Of a DNA stretch of 7,284 nucleotides, positions 1-6,558 are shown piece by piece. The notes under the pieces were generated by a model that saw only the letters and a list, made by a program, of their open reading frames with translations, had not been told where the DNA came from and searched no databases. The position numbers and the translations under genes were made by a program. Position 1 is the first letter of the stretch; each line of letters opens with the position of its first letter. Source of the DNA: an uncultured Opitutaceae bacterium. GTDB taxonomy: Bacteria; Verrucomicrobiota; Verrucomicrobiia; Opitutales; Opitutaceae. The stretch lies in NCBI GenBank assembly GCA_937128785.1, contig CAKZMS010000503.1, positions 1 through 7,284 on the forward strand, in the 5' to 3' direction.

Positions 1-3000
1 GTGGCGTTGCTCTCCTGGAGGGCCGATTCGGCGGCCATATGCTGTTCACCAATCCGCGCGGCATCGGCGTAGGCCTGATCCCGGGCGGCCTCGAGGGAGG
101 CGACCAGTCCACTCTGGTCTGGGATCGGAGCCGCATCGGAGACACTGGCCAATTGGGTCTGAAGGTCATCGATTTGGCCGGCGAGCGCGCCGATCGTTTC
201 GTCACTTTCCGCAATCCGGGATTCGAGCAGGGCGATGGCCTGATCCCGGGCGGAGAGATCGGCGAGGGCTTGGTCGCGGGCTTGTTGGAGGTCGCGGAGC
301 GCGGCGTCGGTATCGCCGGTGCTGGCCAACCGGTTGGCCGCGGCAAGGTCGCCCTGCAGACGATCCACCTCGGTCGACAACACCGTTACCAAGGAAGTAT
401 TTTCCGTGAGCTGACTCTGCGTCCGTTCGAGATCGGTCGTGAGGGTCGCCAGGCGCTCGAGGGCGACATCGCGCTCGGCTTCGGCGGCGGCGAGGCGCTG
501 GGCTTCGACCAGATTGGTACCCACTTCGGCCCGGGACATGGTAAGGTCGGCGCGCAGGGCATCGTTCTCGGTGGCGAGTTCAGTGAGGACTTGTTCGGTG
601 GAGGTGAGTTCGGTTTCGAGCACACGGAGGCGGCCCGACAGTTGGGTTGATTGCTCCACCGCCCGATCGCGGGCATCCTGGAGGGCGAACACGCGATCGG
701 CCTGCTCGGAAACCACGCGTTGATAGTCGGCGATGATTTCGGACTCGGCTCCCGGTTCAGCCAACCGAGCGCGTAACTGATCGTTTTCGGCGGCGAGCGA
801 GGATAGGATTTCATCGCTTTCCGCGGCGCGGGTTTCCGCCGTGCGCAACCGGGCTTGGGCTTGGGCGAGCTGGTCCTCCGCGGTCTGCCGGGTGGCGGTC
901 AACTCAGCGATACGGGCATCGTCGGAACCGGTGGGATTCGTCTGCGCGGCCGCGACGGTTGCGCGCAATTGCTCGATCGCGGCATCCCGTTCGGCCAAGC
1001 GGGCCTGCAGGTCGGTCGCATTGCCCTGGACGCTGTCGAGTTGTCCCCGCAACTGGGTCAATTCATCGCGGGCGGCGGCCAGCTCGGATTGGAGAGAGAC
1101 GCGCAGGGAAGATTCGTTGTCGAGGGCGGCCGCGAGTTCGGCTATGGCGGAGTCGTCCGGCTCGGCGGCGGCAGCGGTCGGGGCGGAGGCCAACTCCTGG
1201 CGCAGGGCGGTCACCGTTGCTTCGGTATCGCCTAGGGTTGATTCCAATTGCTGCAGGGCTTGTTGATCGGCCGCCCGTTGCTCCTGCATGGTGGTGAGCT
1301 GAAGGGTAAGCGCTTGAATCTCCGCCGTGCTCGCGGCCGCGTCGGCCGAGGCGTTGTTTTGCGAAATCAGATCGTCCCGCAGGGCGGCGATCTGTTCGTC
1401 GCGTTCGTTGACGCGGGTCTGCAGCTCCGCCACCTGCTGCTGAAGGGAATCGACAACCGCGCCGGATGGGGCGGACTCGATGCGATCGCGAGCCGCGACG
1501 AGCGCCTGCGTCATCTCGGAGACCCGGGTCTGCAACGCCTCCATTTCCAAGGTGGTGGTGCGCAGTTCGGTTTCCTGTTGGGCGGAGAGCGCGCGTAACT
1601 GGGCGATTTGTTCGTCGCGACGGCGTAACTCGGCGGGATCGACCTCGGGAGTTGAGGGGGTGGTATCCACCGCCGCCAATTGCCGGGCCAGATCTTGATT
1701 CTCAGCGGTGAGTTGCTGGATCTGTTGGCGCAGACCGGTGACGGCCGCCATGCCGGGCTCCAATCCCTGAACACGAGCCTGAGTCTCCGCCAACTCAGTC
1801 TCAAGGCGCGCGGCGCGTTCCCGGGCGGTGGCGAGCGCAACCGGGTCGCCCGCGGAGTCGCCGGCCGAACGATTGACCGCGGCCAGCTCGCTTTCGGTCT
1901 GGCGCAGGCGACGGCTCAGGGAACTGAGCTCAAGGGTGGCACTTTTTACGTCGGCGTTGAGCCGAAGGTTATCGCGGGAGATGCGTTCGAGCAAACTGAC
2001 CGCCTGGGCAATCAGTTCGCGCCGCGCCGGATCAATTCCCTCCATGCGACCGAGCTCTTCAGTGACCGAATTGATGTGGGCCTGCTCGGCTTGAGCGGCG
2101 CCGGATAAAGTTGCGGTCTGGAGCGAGCGGGTTTCGAGCTCCGTCTTTTGCTGGGCCAGGGATTGGTTGGCCGAGACCAAGCCGGCGTTTTCCCGGCGCA
2201 GTTGGTCGAGGACACTCTCGAGTTCCGCGACGCGGGCAGCCAATTGGTCGGGTTGACTAGTACCCGCGGGGGCCGTCGGGCGGGTTGCGGGCGGCGCGGG
2301 TGTGGCGGCCGGGGAGGCGGCCGAAAGGCCCAACCGGTTGCGCAGGGCCGCCAGCTTGATGTCGGCATCCGCTTTTTGAATACGATCCAGCCGCTCCAAC
2401 ACCACATCGCGGCCCCGCGGACTGGCGCCGTTTTCGGCCGCGAGCACAAACCAAGGATAGGCGTCGGTCAGACTCTGGGTCAGGCCGCCCCGCCCTTCGG
2501 CATACATTACCCCGAGGTTGTTCTGGGCGGGGCCATAATTCTGTTCCGCAGCGATGCGATACAGCCGGGCCGCTTCTGCGTCGTCGCGATCAACTCCATT
2601 ACCCTCTTCGAACATGAGCGCCATGTTGTAGGCCGCCCGCGGGAAGCCCTGGTCCATGGCTTGCTCATACCAATGGATGGCCTGGGTCGCGTCGACGGCG
2701 ACGCCCTGACCGGTTTCATAGGCGACCCCGAGATTAAATTGCGCATCTGCAATGCCGGTGTCGGCCGCCCGGCGAAACCAGATCGTCGCTTGGAAGGGGT
2801 CCGCTTCGGTGCCGATGCCCCGGGAATACATGTTGCCCACATTGAACTGGGCCGCCGGCAGACCGAGTTCGGCTGCCCGCAGGTAGTAGGCGAACGCCTT
2901 GGGCAGGTCCAACTCCACGCCCCGCCCGAGTTCGTGCAATAGACCCAGATTGAAGGCCGCCGGTCCCGAACCCGCCGCCGCGGCGGACTCGTAGTATCCC

Positions 3001-3233
3001 ACCGCACGGCTGATATCCTGGGGAACTCCCTGCCCGTTGACGTAGGCGTTGCCCAAAGTGTTTTGCGCTTCGGCATCCCCGCTGGCCGCCCGGGCTTCCA
3101 GCGCGGCGATGTTAATCTGGGCGTGAATCGGCGCGATGCCCGCGAGCCCCAAAATCAGCAACGTCGCGACCCAACGCCGTATGGATCCGCCGCTACGAGA
3201 GGCAGTCGGGTTGGACTGGGCCGATAATTGCAC
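1..3233 (-). CDS. Exported Sel1-repeat / long coiled-coil protein, 3' end beyond the left edge
   Basis: The frame is open from the GTG at 3233 to base 1 (1077 codons, no stop), so the C-terminus lies outside the window. Visible order: basic N-region with RR at residues 19-20; hydrophobic core 21-34; probable signal peptidase site after IHA (38/39); six consecutive 36-residue Sel1-like repeats, residues 58-273 (for example FNLGVAYETGQGV); a Pro/Ala/Thr-rich linker at about 305-328; then coiled coil from about 329 to the edge, rich in Leu, Ala, Gln, Glu and Arg. No Cys was found, and only five Lys, none after residue 430. Sel1 repeats are TPR-like helical pairs used for protein-protein contacts; coiled coils usually oligomerise or span distance. 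I infer an envelope scaffold or adaptor in the periplasm; no enzymatic motif is seen. GTG is preferred because an in-frame TGA lies at 3258-3260 and no ATG intervenes. An AGGAG lies 20 bases upstream, too far for a normal ribosome site, so the start is moderately sure. Confidence 0.9.
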   Translation of the reverse strand, partial: MQLSAQSNPTASRSGGSIRRWVATLLILGLAGIAPIHAQINIAALEARAASGDAEAQNTLGNAYVNGQGVPQDISRAVGYYESAAAAGSGPAAFNLGLLHELGRGVELDLPKAFAYYLRAAELGLPAAQFNVGNMYSRGIGTEADPFQATIWFRRAADTGIADAQFNLGVAYETGQGVAVDATQAIHWYEQAMDQGFPRAAYNMALMFEEGNGVDRDDAEAARLYRIAAEQNYGPAQNNLGVMYAEGRGGLTQSLTDAYPWFVLAAENGASPRGRDVVLERLDRIQKADADIKLAALRNRLGLSAASPAATPAPPATRPTAPAGTSQPDQLAARVAELESVLDQLRRENAGLVSANQSLAQQKTELETRSLQTATLSGAAQAEQAHINSVTEELGRMEGIDPARRELIAQAVSLLERISRDNLRLNADVKSATLELSSLSRRLRQTESELAAVNRSAGDSAGDPVALATARERAARLETELAETQARVQGLEPGMAAVTGLRQQIQQLTAENQDLARQLAAVDTTPSTPEVDPAELRRRDEQIAQLRALSAQQETELRTTTLEMEALQTRVSEMTQALVAARDRIESAPSGAVVDSLQQQVAELQTRVNERDEQIAALRDDLISQNNASADAAASTAEIQALTLQLTTMQEQRAADQQALQQLESTLGDTEATVTALRQELASAPTAAAAEPDDSAIAELAAALDNESSLRVSLQSELAAARDELTQLRGQLDSVQGNATDLQARLAERDAAIEQLRATVAAAQTNPTGSDDARIAELTATRQTAEDQLAQAQARLRTAETRAAESDEILSSLAAENDQLRARLAEPGAESEIIADYQRVVSEQADRVFALQDARDRAVEQSTQLSGRLRVLETELTSTEQVLTELATENDALRADLTMSRAEVGTNLVEAQRLAAAEAERDVALERLATLTTDLERTQSQLTENTSLVTVLSTEVDRLQGDLAAANRLASTGDTDAALRDLQQARDQALADLSARDQAIALLESRIAESDETIGALAGQIDDLQTQLASVSDAAPIPDQSGLVASLEAARDQAYADAARIGEQHMAAESALQESNA
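2415..3062 (-). repeat. Six tandem Sel1 (TPR-like) protein repeats
   Basis: Residues 58-273 split into six units of 36 residues (the sixth slightly divergent), each starting at an N/F-N-L-G-like position and carrying the G-x-G-V loop, a central W/Y-[YF]-x-x-A-A helix and a G-x-x-x-A turn to the next unit. The fifth has MALMFEEGNGV and the sixth NNLGVMYAEGRGG. This periodicity defines Sel1 repeats. DNA identity between units is low, so they are old repeats, not a recent expansion. Confidence 0.88.
3117..3233 (-). other. Signal peptide of the Sel1/coiled-coil protein
   Basis: Residues 1-39 read as a long polar N-region, a twin Arg, the hydrophobic run WVATLLILGLAGIA, then PIHA-Q, a good type I signal peptidase site. 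The twin Arg is not followed by the F-L-K pattern of a Tat signal, so Sec export is the simpler reading. This places the Sel1 repeats and coiled coil outside the cytoplasm. Confidence 0.7.
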
Positions 3234-3280
3234 AGCTTTAGTTGTGAGGAAATCTCCTCAGGGGCAAGGCGCGGTTCTAC
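3234..3280 (-). other. 47-bp intergenic gap with small hairpin holding an SD-like sequence
   Basis: A perfect 6-bp inverted repeat TGAGGA/TCCTCA with a 4-base loop occupies 3245-3260. Read on the minus strand it contains GAGGAG, the only SD-like sequence before the GTG start at 3233, but 20 bases from it. No T-run follows on the minus strand, so it is not a convincing intrinsic terminator. The short gap and absence of a terminator favour cotranscription with the upstream gene. Confidence 0.35.
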
Positions 3281-4690
3281 CTACTGGACAATGCGGCAAG
3301 GCAGTAGCGCCGCGTCCTGCATGCCGTGGATGATCTTCTTATCCGGCGGGCAGAAGGTGGCCAAGGCGCCGGCCAACTCAACTCGTTCTCCATCAGTGAA
3401 ATAATAAGGACATAATCGCAGCCGGCCCATGCGTTCGGTCGCGACTTCCGGCTCATCCGCCGGCAAAGCCGGGTAAAGCGGGTGCGCCATCCGCCGCGGC
3501 TTATGGTAGTCCTGCAGCACGTGGAGGTTACGGGGCGCGTCGGCCAAAGCGATATCGAGCCCGTCCTTCCACTCCTCGCGGGAGCAATCGGCGCCGTAGA
3601 TCACACTCCGCGCCCCCCACGCCGATTCGTGGAAACCCGAGATCTTGATGATGAGTTCGCGCTCCTTTTTGGAGGCCTCGGCCAGTTGGGCCCAATTGGC
3701 GAGCGAACGGCCTCCCGCCGGAGGTCCATCCAAGATCGCGCCCGGCGGTAACGGCGCGGGATCCATCACCCATGATTTGGGGAAGAGTTTGCGCAGGCGT
3801 TTGAAAGACCGGCCGGGCATGGCCTCGCGCCAATAGTCGGTCAGCAGGTGATGATGAAACAACGCCGCCCCCATTTTCTCTTCCTGAAACGGTCGCATCG
3901 GCGGAGTCACTTCGACTTCACCGGCGTTCCAGGCTTCGAAGATAAAGTCACCCGTCGAAAGATTGGGCAGGTCGTGTAGTTCGAAGAACCGATACAACAC
4001 ATCGATCTTCTCCGGATTGCCCTCGATGTCGAAACACAGCGTCGAGCCCAGCGGAAATAAATCTTCGACGCCGAGACAGAATACCCGATGCCCGCGCCGC
4101 TGGAGCTGTTCGGCGATCCAGTTCATCTCCGGCCGGTAAGTAGCCGACTCCTCGCTTACGACGATGGCGATGACGGGATTGGGGCGCTGCGGCGCAAGGG
4201 CGGCCAGCGATCGATAGAAGGCCAGGAGCATGCCATCGCCGGCCCCGAGCACGTCGCCCTGAGATTCGTAGAGTCGGTTGAGAAAGGCGGTCAACCCGAT
4301 GCCACCAGGAACCGAGTCGAGCTCGGTCATGGCGAAGCCATCGGCGGTAAGCAGCAGGTCCGGGCGCAGCACCGAGGGCACCCGACCCCGCAGTCGCGCA
4401 TCACTGGCGTGCTCGATCAACCCCTCGGGTTTACCACGATCCAGATACTCCGGCACCCACGGCGCCTTGAGCTCCCGGTTGCGCAGGAGGTTTTTGCCGG
4501 CCTTCGTGCGGAGATAAAGGTTCTCCAGCGCTTGGTGAAAATGCAGACAGGCGAGACCGATTTCCTCGAGCTCGGTGACCTGGGCTTGGGTCAGCGGCCA
4601 TGCCCGGGGCGACAATTGCCAAGTCTTCGCTTCAAAGAGCGAGGTGCCGGCAAAGGCGTCTTCCAGTTGAGGGCGTGGCAGATCAGGCAT
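3281..4690 (-). CDS. Putative circularly permuted ATP-grasp-like ligase, 469 aa
   Basis: I place the start at the ATG at 4690 (MPDLPRPQLE...), ten bases after the prfB stop. A longer frame from 4789 would overlap prfB by about 90 bases and adds sequence that looks like prfB read out of frame. No strong SD is visible, so coupling to prfB translation is likely. There is no signal peptide or membrane helix. Motifs in order: LLLTADGFAMTELDSVPGG (112-130), resembling the acidic 'dG.l...E.n..pgG' segment of glutathionylspermidine-synthase-like proteins; KIDVLYRFFEL (228-238); PFQEEKMGAAL (267-277); a probable nucleotide-binding strand LIIKISGFHESAWGARSV (346-363); VLQDYHKPRR (391-400), resembling the hinge where ATP-grasp proteins bind adenine; and a closing RLRLCPYYF strand (424-432). 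This order matches the permuted ATP-grasp pattern. Such enzymes join a carboxylate to an amine or thiol through an acyl phosphate, but the substrate cannot be read here. Family assignment rests on motif memory only. It ends in TAG. Confidence 0.85.
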   Translation of the reverse strand: MPDLPRPQLEDAFAGTSLFEAKTWQLSPRAWPLTQAQVTELEEIGLACLHFHQALENLYLRTKAGKNLLRNRELKAPWVPEYLDRGKPEGLIEHASDARLRGRVPSVLRPDLLLTADGFAMTELDSVPGGIGLTAFLNRLYESQGDVLGAGDGMLLAFYRSLAALAPQRPNPVIAIVVSEESATYRPEMNWIAEQLQRRGHRVFCLGVEDLFPLGSTLCFDIEGNPEKIDVLYRFFELHDLPNLSTGDFIFEAWNAGEVEVTPPMRPFQEEKMGAALFHHHLLTDYWREAMPGRSFKRLRKLFPKSWVMDPAPLPPGAILDGPPAGGRSLANWAQLAEASKKERELIIKISGFHESAWGARSVIYGADCSREEWKDGLDIALADAPRNLHVLQDYHKPRRMAHPLYPALPADEPEVATERMGRLRLCPYYFTDGERVELAGALATFCPPDKKIIHGMQDAALLPCRIVQ

Positions 4691-4700
4691 GACCGGCAGA

Positions 4701-5847
4701 TTATTCTTCGTCGACGTCGATATCCTTGTTGCGATGGCGCGGCGACCCCGCGCGCAGCCAACCGTTGATGAACGCATCAAGGTCACCATCGAGGACTCCC
4801 TGGGTGTCGGTGGTGGAAACGCCCGTGCGCAAATCCTTCACCATTTGGTAGGGCTGCAGCACATAGGAACGGATCTGCGAGCCCCAGCCGATCTCGCCCT
4901 TTTCGCCATAAAACCTTTCCATCTCGCTGCGTTGTTCATCGAGACGGCGTTCGTAGAGACGCGCCTTCAACACGCTGAGCGCGCTGGCCTTGTTCTTGAT
5001 CTGCGAACGTTCGTTTTGGCAGGTGACGACCAAACCCGTCGGGATGTGGGTGAGGCGCACCGCGGAGTCGGTGGTGTTAACGCCCTGCCCTCCCTTGCCT
5101 GACGAGCGATACACATCGGTGCGGATCTCGTCTTCCGGAATGTCGACCTTCACCTCGTCATTGATCTCGGCCACGACATCGACGGCGCAGAAGGAGGTGT
5201 GACGACGTTGATTGGAGTCGAAGGGACTGATGCGCACGAGACGGTGCACGCCCCGCTCGGCCTTCACATAACCATAGGCGTTGGGGCCTTTGACCAGCAC
5301 GGTCGCCTTGGAGATTCCGGCCTGCTCTCCCGATTGCACATCCTGCACCTCGAGTTTGAAACCGCGACGCTCGGCCCAGCGTGAATACATCCGAAACAAC
5401 ATGTCGGCCCAGTCGTTGGACTCGGTCCCACCCGCTCCGGCCTGAATCGAAAGAATAGCGTTGTTGGCGTCGAATTGCTCGGTGAGGAAGGAAGCGATTT
5501 CAATCTCGTCAATCGAAGCAACCAGCGCGGTCACGGTGGATTTGAGTTCGGCACCGTATTCGGCTGCCTCGTCTTCCGAGCCGGCGTCGATCAACTCGAT
5601 CATGACGTCGACGTCCTCCAGCTTTTTGCGAAAGTCGACCACGGGCAGCACGGCCTTCTTCAGACCGTTGACCTTGGCGATGTGTTTTTGGGCCTTGTCC
5701 TGGTTATCCCAGAAAGTCGGGGCCCCCATCTCGGCGTCGAGCGCCTCGATTTCCCTCAGCTTTTGTTCGCCGTCAAAGAAACCTCCATAACTGTCCGGCT
5801 CGTTTCTTGATGAGCTCTATGTGGTCGTGGACTTCAGGTTCGATCAT
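4701..5847 (-). CDS. prfB: Peptide chain release factor 2 (RF2), expressed by +1 programmed frameshift
   Basis: RF2 reads UGA and UAA in the ribosomal A site and triggers peptide release. Translation starts at the ATG at 5847 ([12 protein letters not shown]...), 18 bases after an in-frame TGA. It runs 24 codons to CTT (5778-5776), where the next codon is TGA (5775-5773). Skipping T5775 continues as GAC GGC GAA... to TAA at 4703-4701, giving 381 residues; the E. coli protein has 365. In this numbering the codon-recognition tripeptide SPF is at 207-209 and the catalytic GGQ at 252-254, within two residues of E. coli RF2 (205-207 and 250-252). Ser248 lies where E. coli K-12 has its unusual Thr246. 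The tail [11 protein letters not shown]...DLRTGV is typical, followed by a short charged extension ending DVDEE. If only an uninterrupted frame is accepted, the gene looks N-terminally short (342 residues from the internal ATG at 5729). No clear SD precedes 5847. It is first in the leftward block. Confidence 0.97.
5772..5786 (-). promoter_or_regulatory. prfB: prfB +1 programmed frameshift element
   Basis: On the minus strand the sequence reads GGAGG-TTT-CTT-TGA-C. The SD-like GGAGG (5786-5782) sits three bases before the slippery CTT, the same spacing as AGGGGG-TAT-CTT-TGA-C in E. coli prfB. When RF2 is scarce the ribosome pauses at TGA, the SD-like element pairs with 16S rRNA and the Leu tRNA slips one base, making full-length RF2. 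This is a self-regulating loop. The first-frame peptide without slippage is 24 residues. Protein similarity (RFL then D, like RGYL-D in E. coli) resumes exactly after the slip. Confidence 0.95.
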
Positions 5848-5901
5848 AGTGGAACGCCCAACCGTTCAAACCGTTGCCTTCGGCGCAAGGGAAATAGCGG
5901 A

Positions 5902-6048
5902 GCGGGGCTCCGAAGTTCCAAGTTCCAAGTATCAAGTTTCAAGACATGGTGGCAAAGGTGTCCGCAGCTCCCGGGGTCATGTTGTTAATTTGTTTATGAA
6001 GCCCCGCTAAGCGGGAGCGGAATTAACAAATTCCGACGTGATCCCCTT
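5902..6048 (+). repeat. Intergenic structured repeat, copy A
   Basis: This copy runs from GCGGGGCTCCGAAG to GACGTGATCCCCTT. It opens with five 7-bp units (5909-5943: TCCGAAG, TTCCAAG, TTCCAAG, TATCAAG, TTTCAAG), then ACATGGTGGCAAAGGTG, then a long imperfect hairpin at 5973-6046. The hairpin base is GGGG-TCA against TGA-T-CCCC, the middle AATTTGTT (5987-5994) against AACAAATT (6025-6032), and the tip CCCGCT-A-AGCGGG (6003-6015). A second copy with the same flanks lies downstream, which shows this is a repeat unit. It lacks a plausible gene. Confidence 0.8.
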
Positions 6049-6054
6049 CTCGCG

Positions 6055-6082
6055 TCCGAAGTTCCAGGTTCCAGGTATCAAG
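6055..6082 (+). repeat. Partial repeat: heptamer head only
   Basis: Four 7-bp units, TCCGAAG, TTCCAGG, TTCCAGG and TATCAAG, match the head of the two full copies but are followed directly by CGGAACGGGGCTCC, the start of copy B. No hairpin portion is attached. It is either a decayed copy or a partial duplication between copies A and B. Confidence 0.7.
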
Positions 6083-6088
6083 CGGAAC

Positions 6089-6230
6089 GGGGCTCCGAAA
6101 TTCCAAGTATCAAGTAACAAGTATCAAGACATGGCGGCAAAGGTGACCGCTGCCAACGGGGTCATCGTCGTTAAAATGTGAATGCAGACCGCAGGTCGTA
6201 ATTCATATTTTCCGACGTGATCCCCTTTTT
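6089..6230 (+). repeat. Intergenic structured repeat, copy B
   Basis: The same layout as copy A: GGGGCTCCGAA, heptamers at 6094-6128 (TCCGAAA, TTCCAAG, TATCAAG, TAACAAG, TATCAAG), ACATGGCGGCAAAGGTG, then a hairpin at 6158-6225. The inner arm AAAATGTGAAT (6173-6183) pairs with ATTCATATTTT (6201-6211) with one G-T wobble, and the tip is GACC-GCA-GGTC (6187-6197). The outer flank CCGACGTGATCCCC is the same as in copy A while the inner arms are different in sequence, so pairing is kept without the bases. The hairpin is followed by five T on the plus strand (6226-6230), which could act as a terminator, but no plus-strand gene lies upstream to need one. Confidence 0.8.
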
Positions 6231-6318
6231 CGGCTATTGGGTGCTTCAATCTCGGCAAATTTCGTGAAAGACAACCGACCCAAATCCCGTTTCATAGCAA
6301 GACGAAGAATCAGCAGTC

Positions 6319-6558
6319 ATGAAACACTTTTACCTACTCCTATTGTTTACCGTGTTCACTAGCGCGATGACCTGCGCTCAGACCGAGCTCCCCAGCGCCA
6401 ACCTATCAGAATACCATGATTTCAGCCCCACCCAGCAGACCAAAGAAGCTGGCGATCAGGCATTGGTCCTCTTTCTGTTCGGAGCGTTTTGTGCGCTTTG
6501 GGCCCAGAACACGGGTCGAAGCGGCTGGCTCTGGTTTTTCCTCGGTGTTTTCTTCTAA
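6319..6558 (+). CDS. Small signal-peptide membrane protein, probably cut at its 3' end by the joint
   Basis: As it stands the frame encodes 79 residues. Residues 1-20 (MKHFYLLLLFTVFTSAMTCA) look like a Sec signal peptide with cleavage before Q21. Residues 21-46 are polar, 48-62 form a membrane helix (LVLFLFGAFCALWAQ), and NTGRSG then leads into a second helix (WLWFFLGVFF) that ends abruptly at a TAA at 6556-6558. The helix is too short to finish, and the stop coincides with the change from GC-rich to AT-rich DNA, so I infer the native protein continued with the rest of this helix and a short tail. The ...TGRSGWLWFFLG... pattern resembles small two-helix proteins of uncertain function common in environmental bacteria; I cannot name a family. 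ATG at 6319 is the natural start; no SD is clear. Confidence 0.65.
   Translation: MKHFYLLLLFTVFTSAMTCAQTELPSANLSEYHDFSPTQQTKEAGDQALVLFLFGAFCALWAQNTGRSGWLWFFLGVFF

Larger units (their letters stand above)
5848..6318. other. 471-bp intergenic region between divergent genes
   Basis: It lies between the prfB start and the start of the small rightward gene, so promoters for both directions should be here, though I see no convincing -35/-10 pair for either. It is occupied largely by two full copies and one partial copy of the structured repeat. The 88 bases from 6231 to 6318 hold no repeat, clear SD or coding sequence that I can support. Short open frames here have no family resemblance. Confidence 0.7.

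Noticed and set aside
39..2942. Many open frames on the plus strand, up to 264 codons (39-650, 1680-2108, 2148-2942 and others)
   Set aside because: They are Gly/Arg/Ala-rich antisense readings of the GC-rich Sel1/coiled-coil gene, which has a continuous 1077-codon frame with clear protein repeats on the minus strand.
2507..3076. 189-codon minus-strand frame inside the Sel1 region
   Set aside because: It is another frame of the same DNA (Pro/Arg/Ser-rich, no family pattern); the real frame carries the six Sel1 repeats.
4088..4768. 226-codon plus-strand frame opposite the ATP-grasp-like gene
   Set aside because: No recognisable motif; it is the antisense of a gene with a coherent motif order.
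4691..4789. Upstream extension of the ATP-grasp-like gene to the ATG at 4789
   Set aside because: It would overlap the conserved C-terminus of RF2 in another frame, and the added residues are basic and featureless; ATG 4690 starts right after prfB.
5887..5925. Possible prfB promoter (TTGGAA, 17 bases, GCTATT on the minus strand)
   Set aside because: The -10 match is poor and the -35 is simply part of the heptamer repeat, so it cannot be told from chance.
5973..6046. Integron attC-like site suggested by GTTAATT / AATTAAC in copy A
   Set aside because: The core-site order and spacing do not match RYYYAAC...GTTRRRY, copy B lacks these motifs, and no integrase or cassette gene is present.
5902..6230. 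CRISPR array suggested by repeated TTCCAAG/TATCAAG units
   Set aside because: Units are 7 bp and directly adjacent with no spacers of CRISPR size, and no cas genes are seen.
6221..6230. Rho-independent terminator formed by copy B hairpin and T5
   Set aside because: No plus-strand gene precedes it, copy A lacks a comparable T-run, and the stem base is better explained as part of the repeat.
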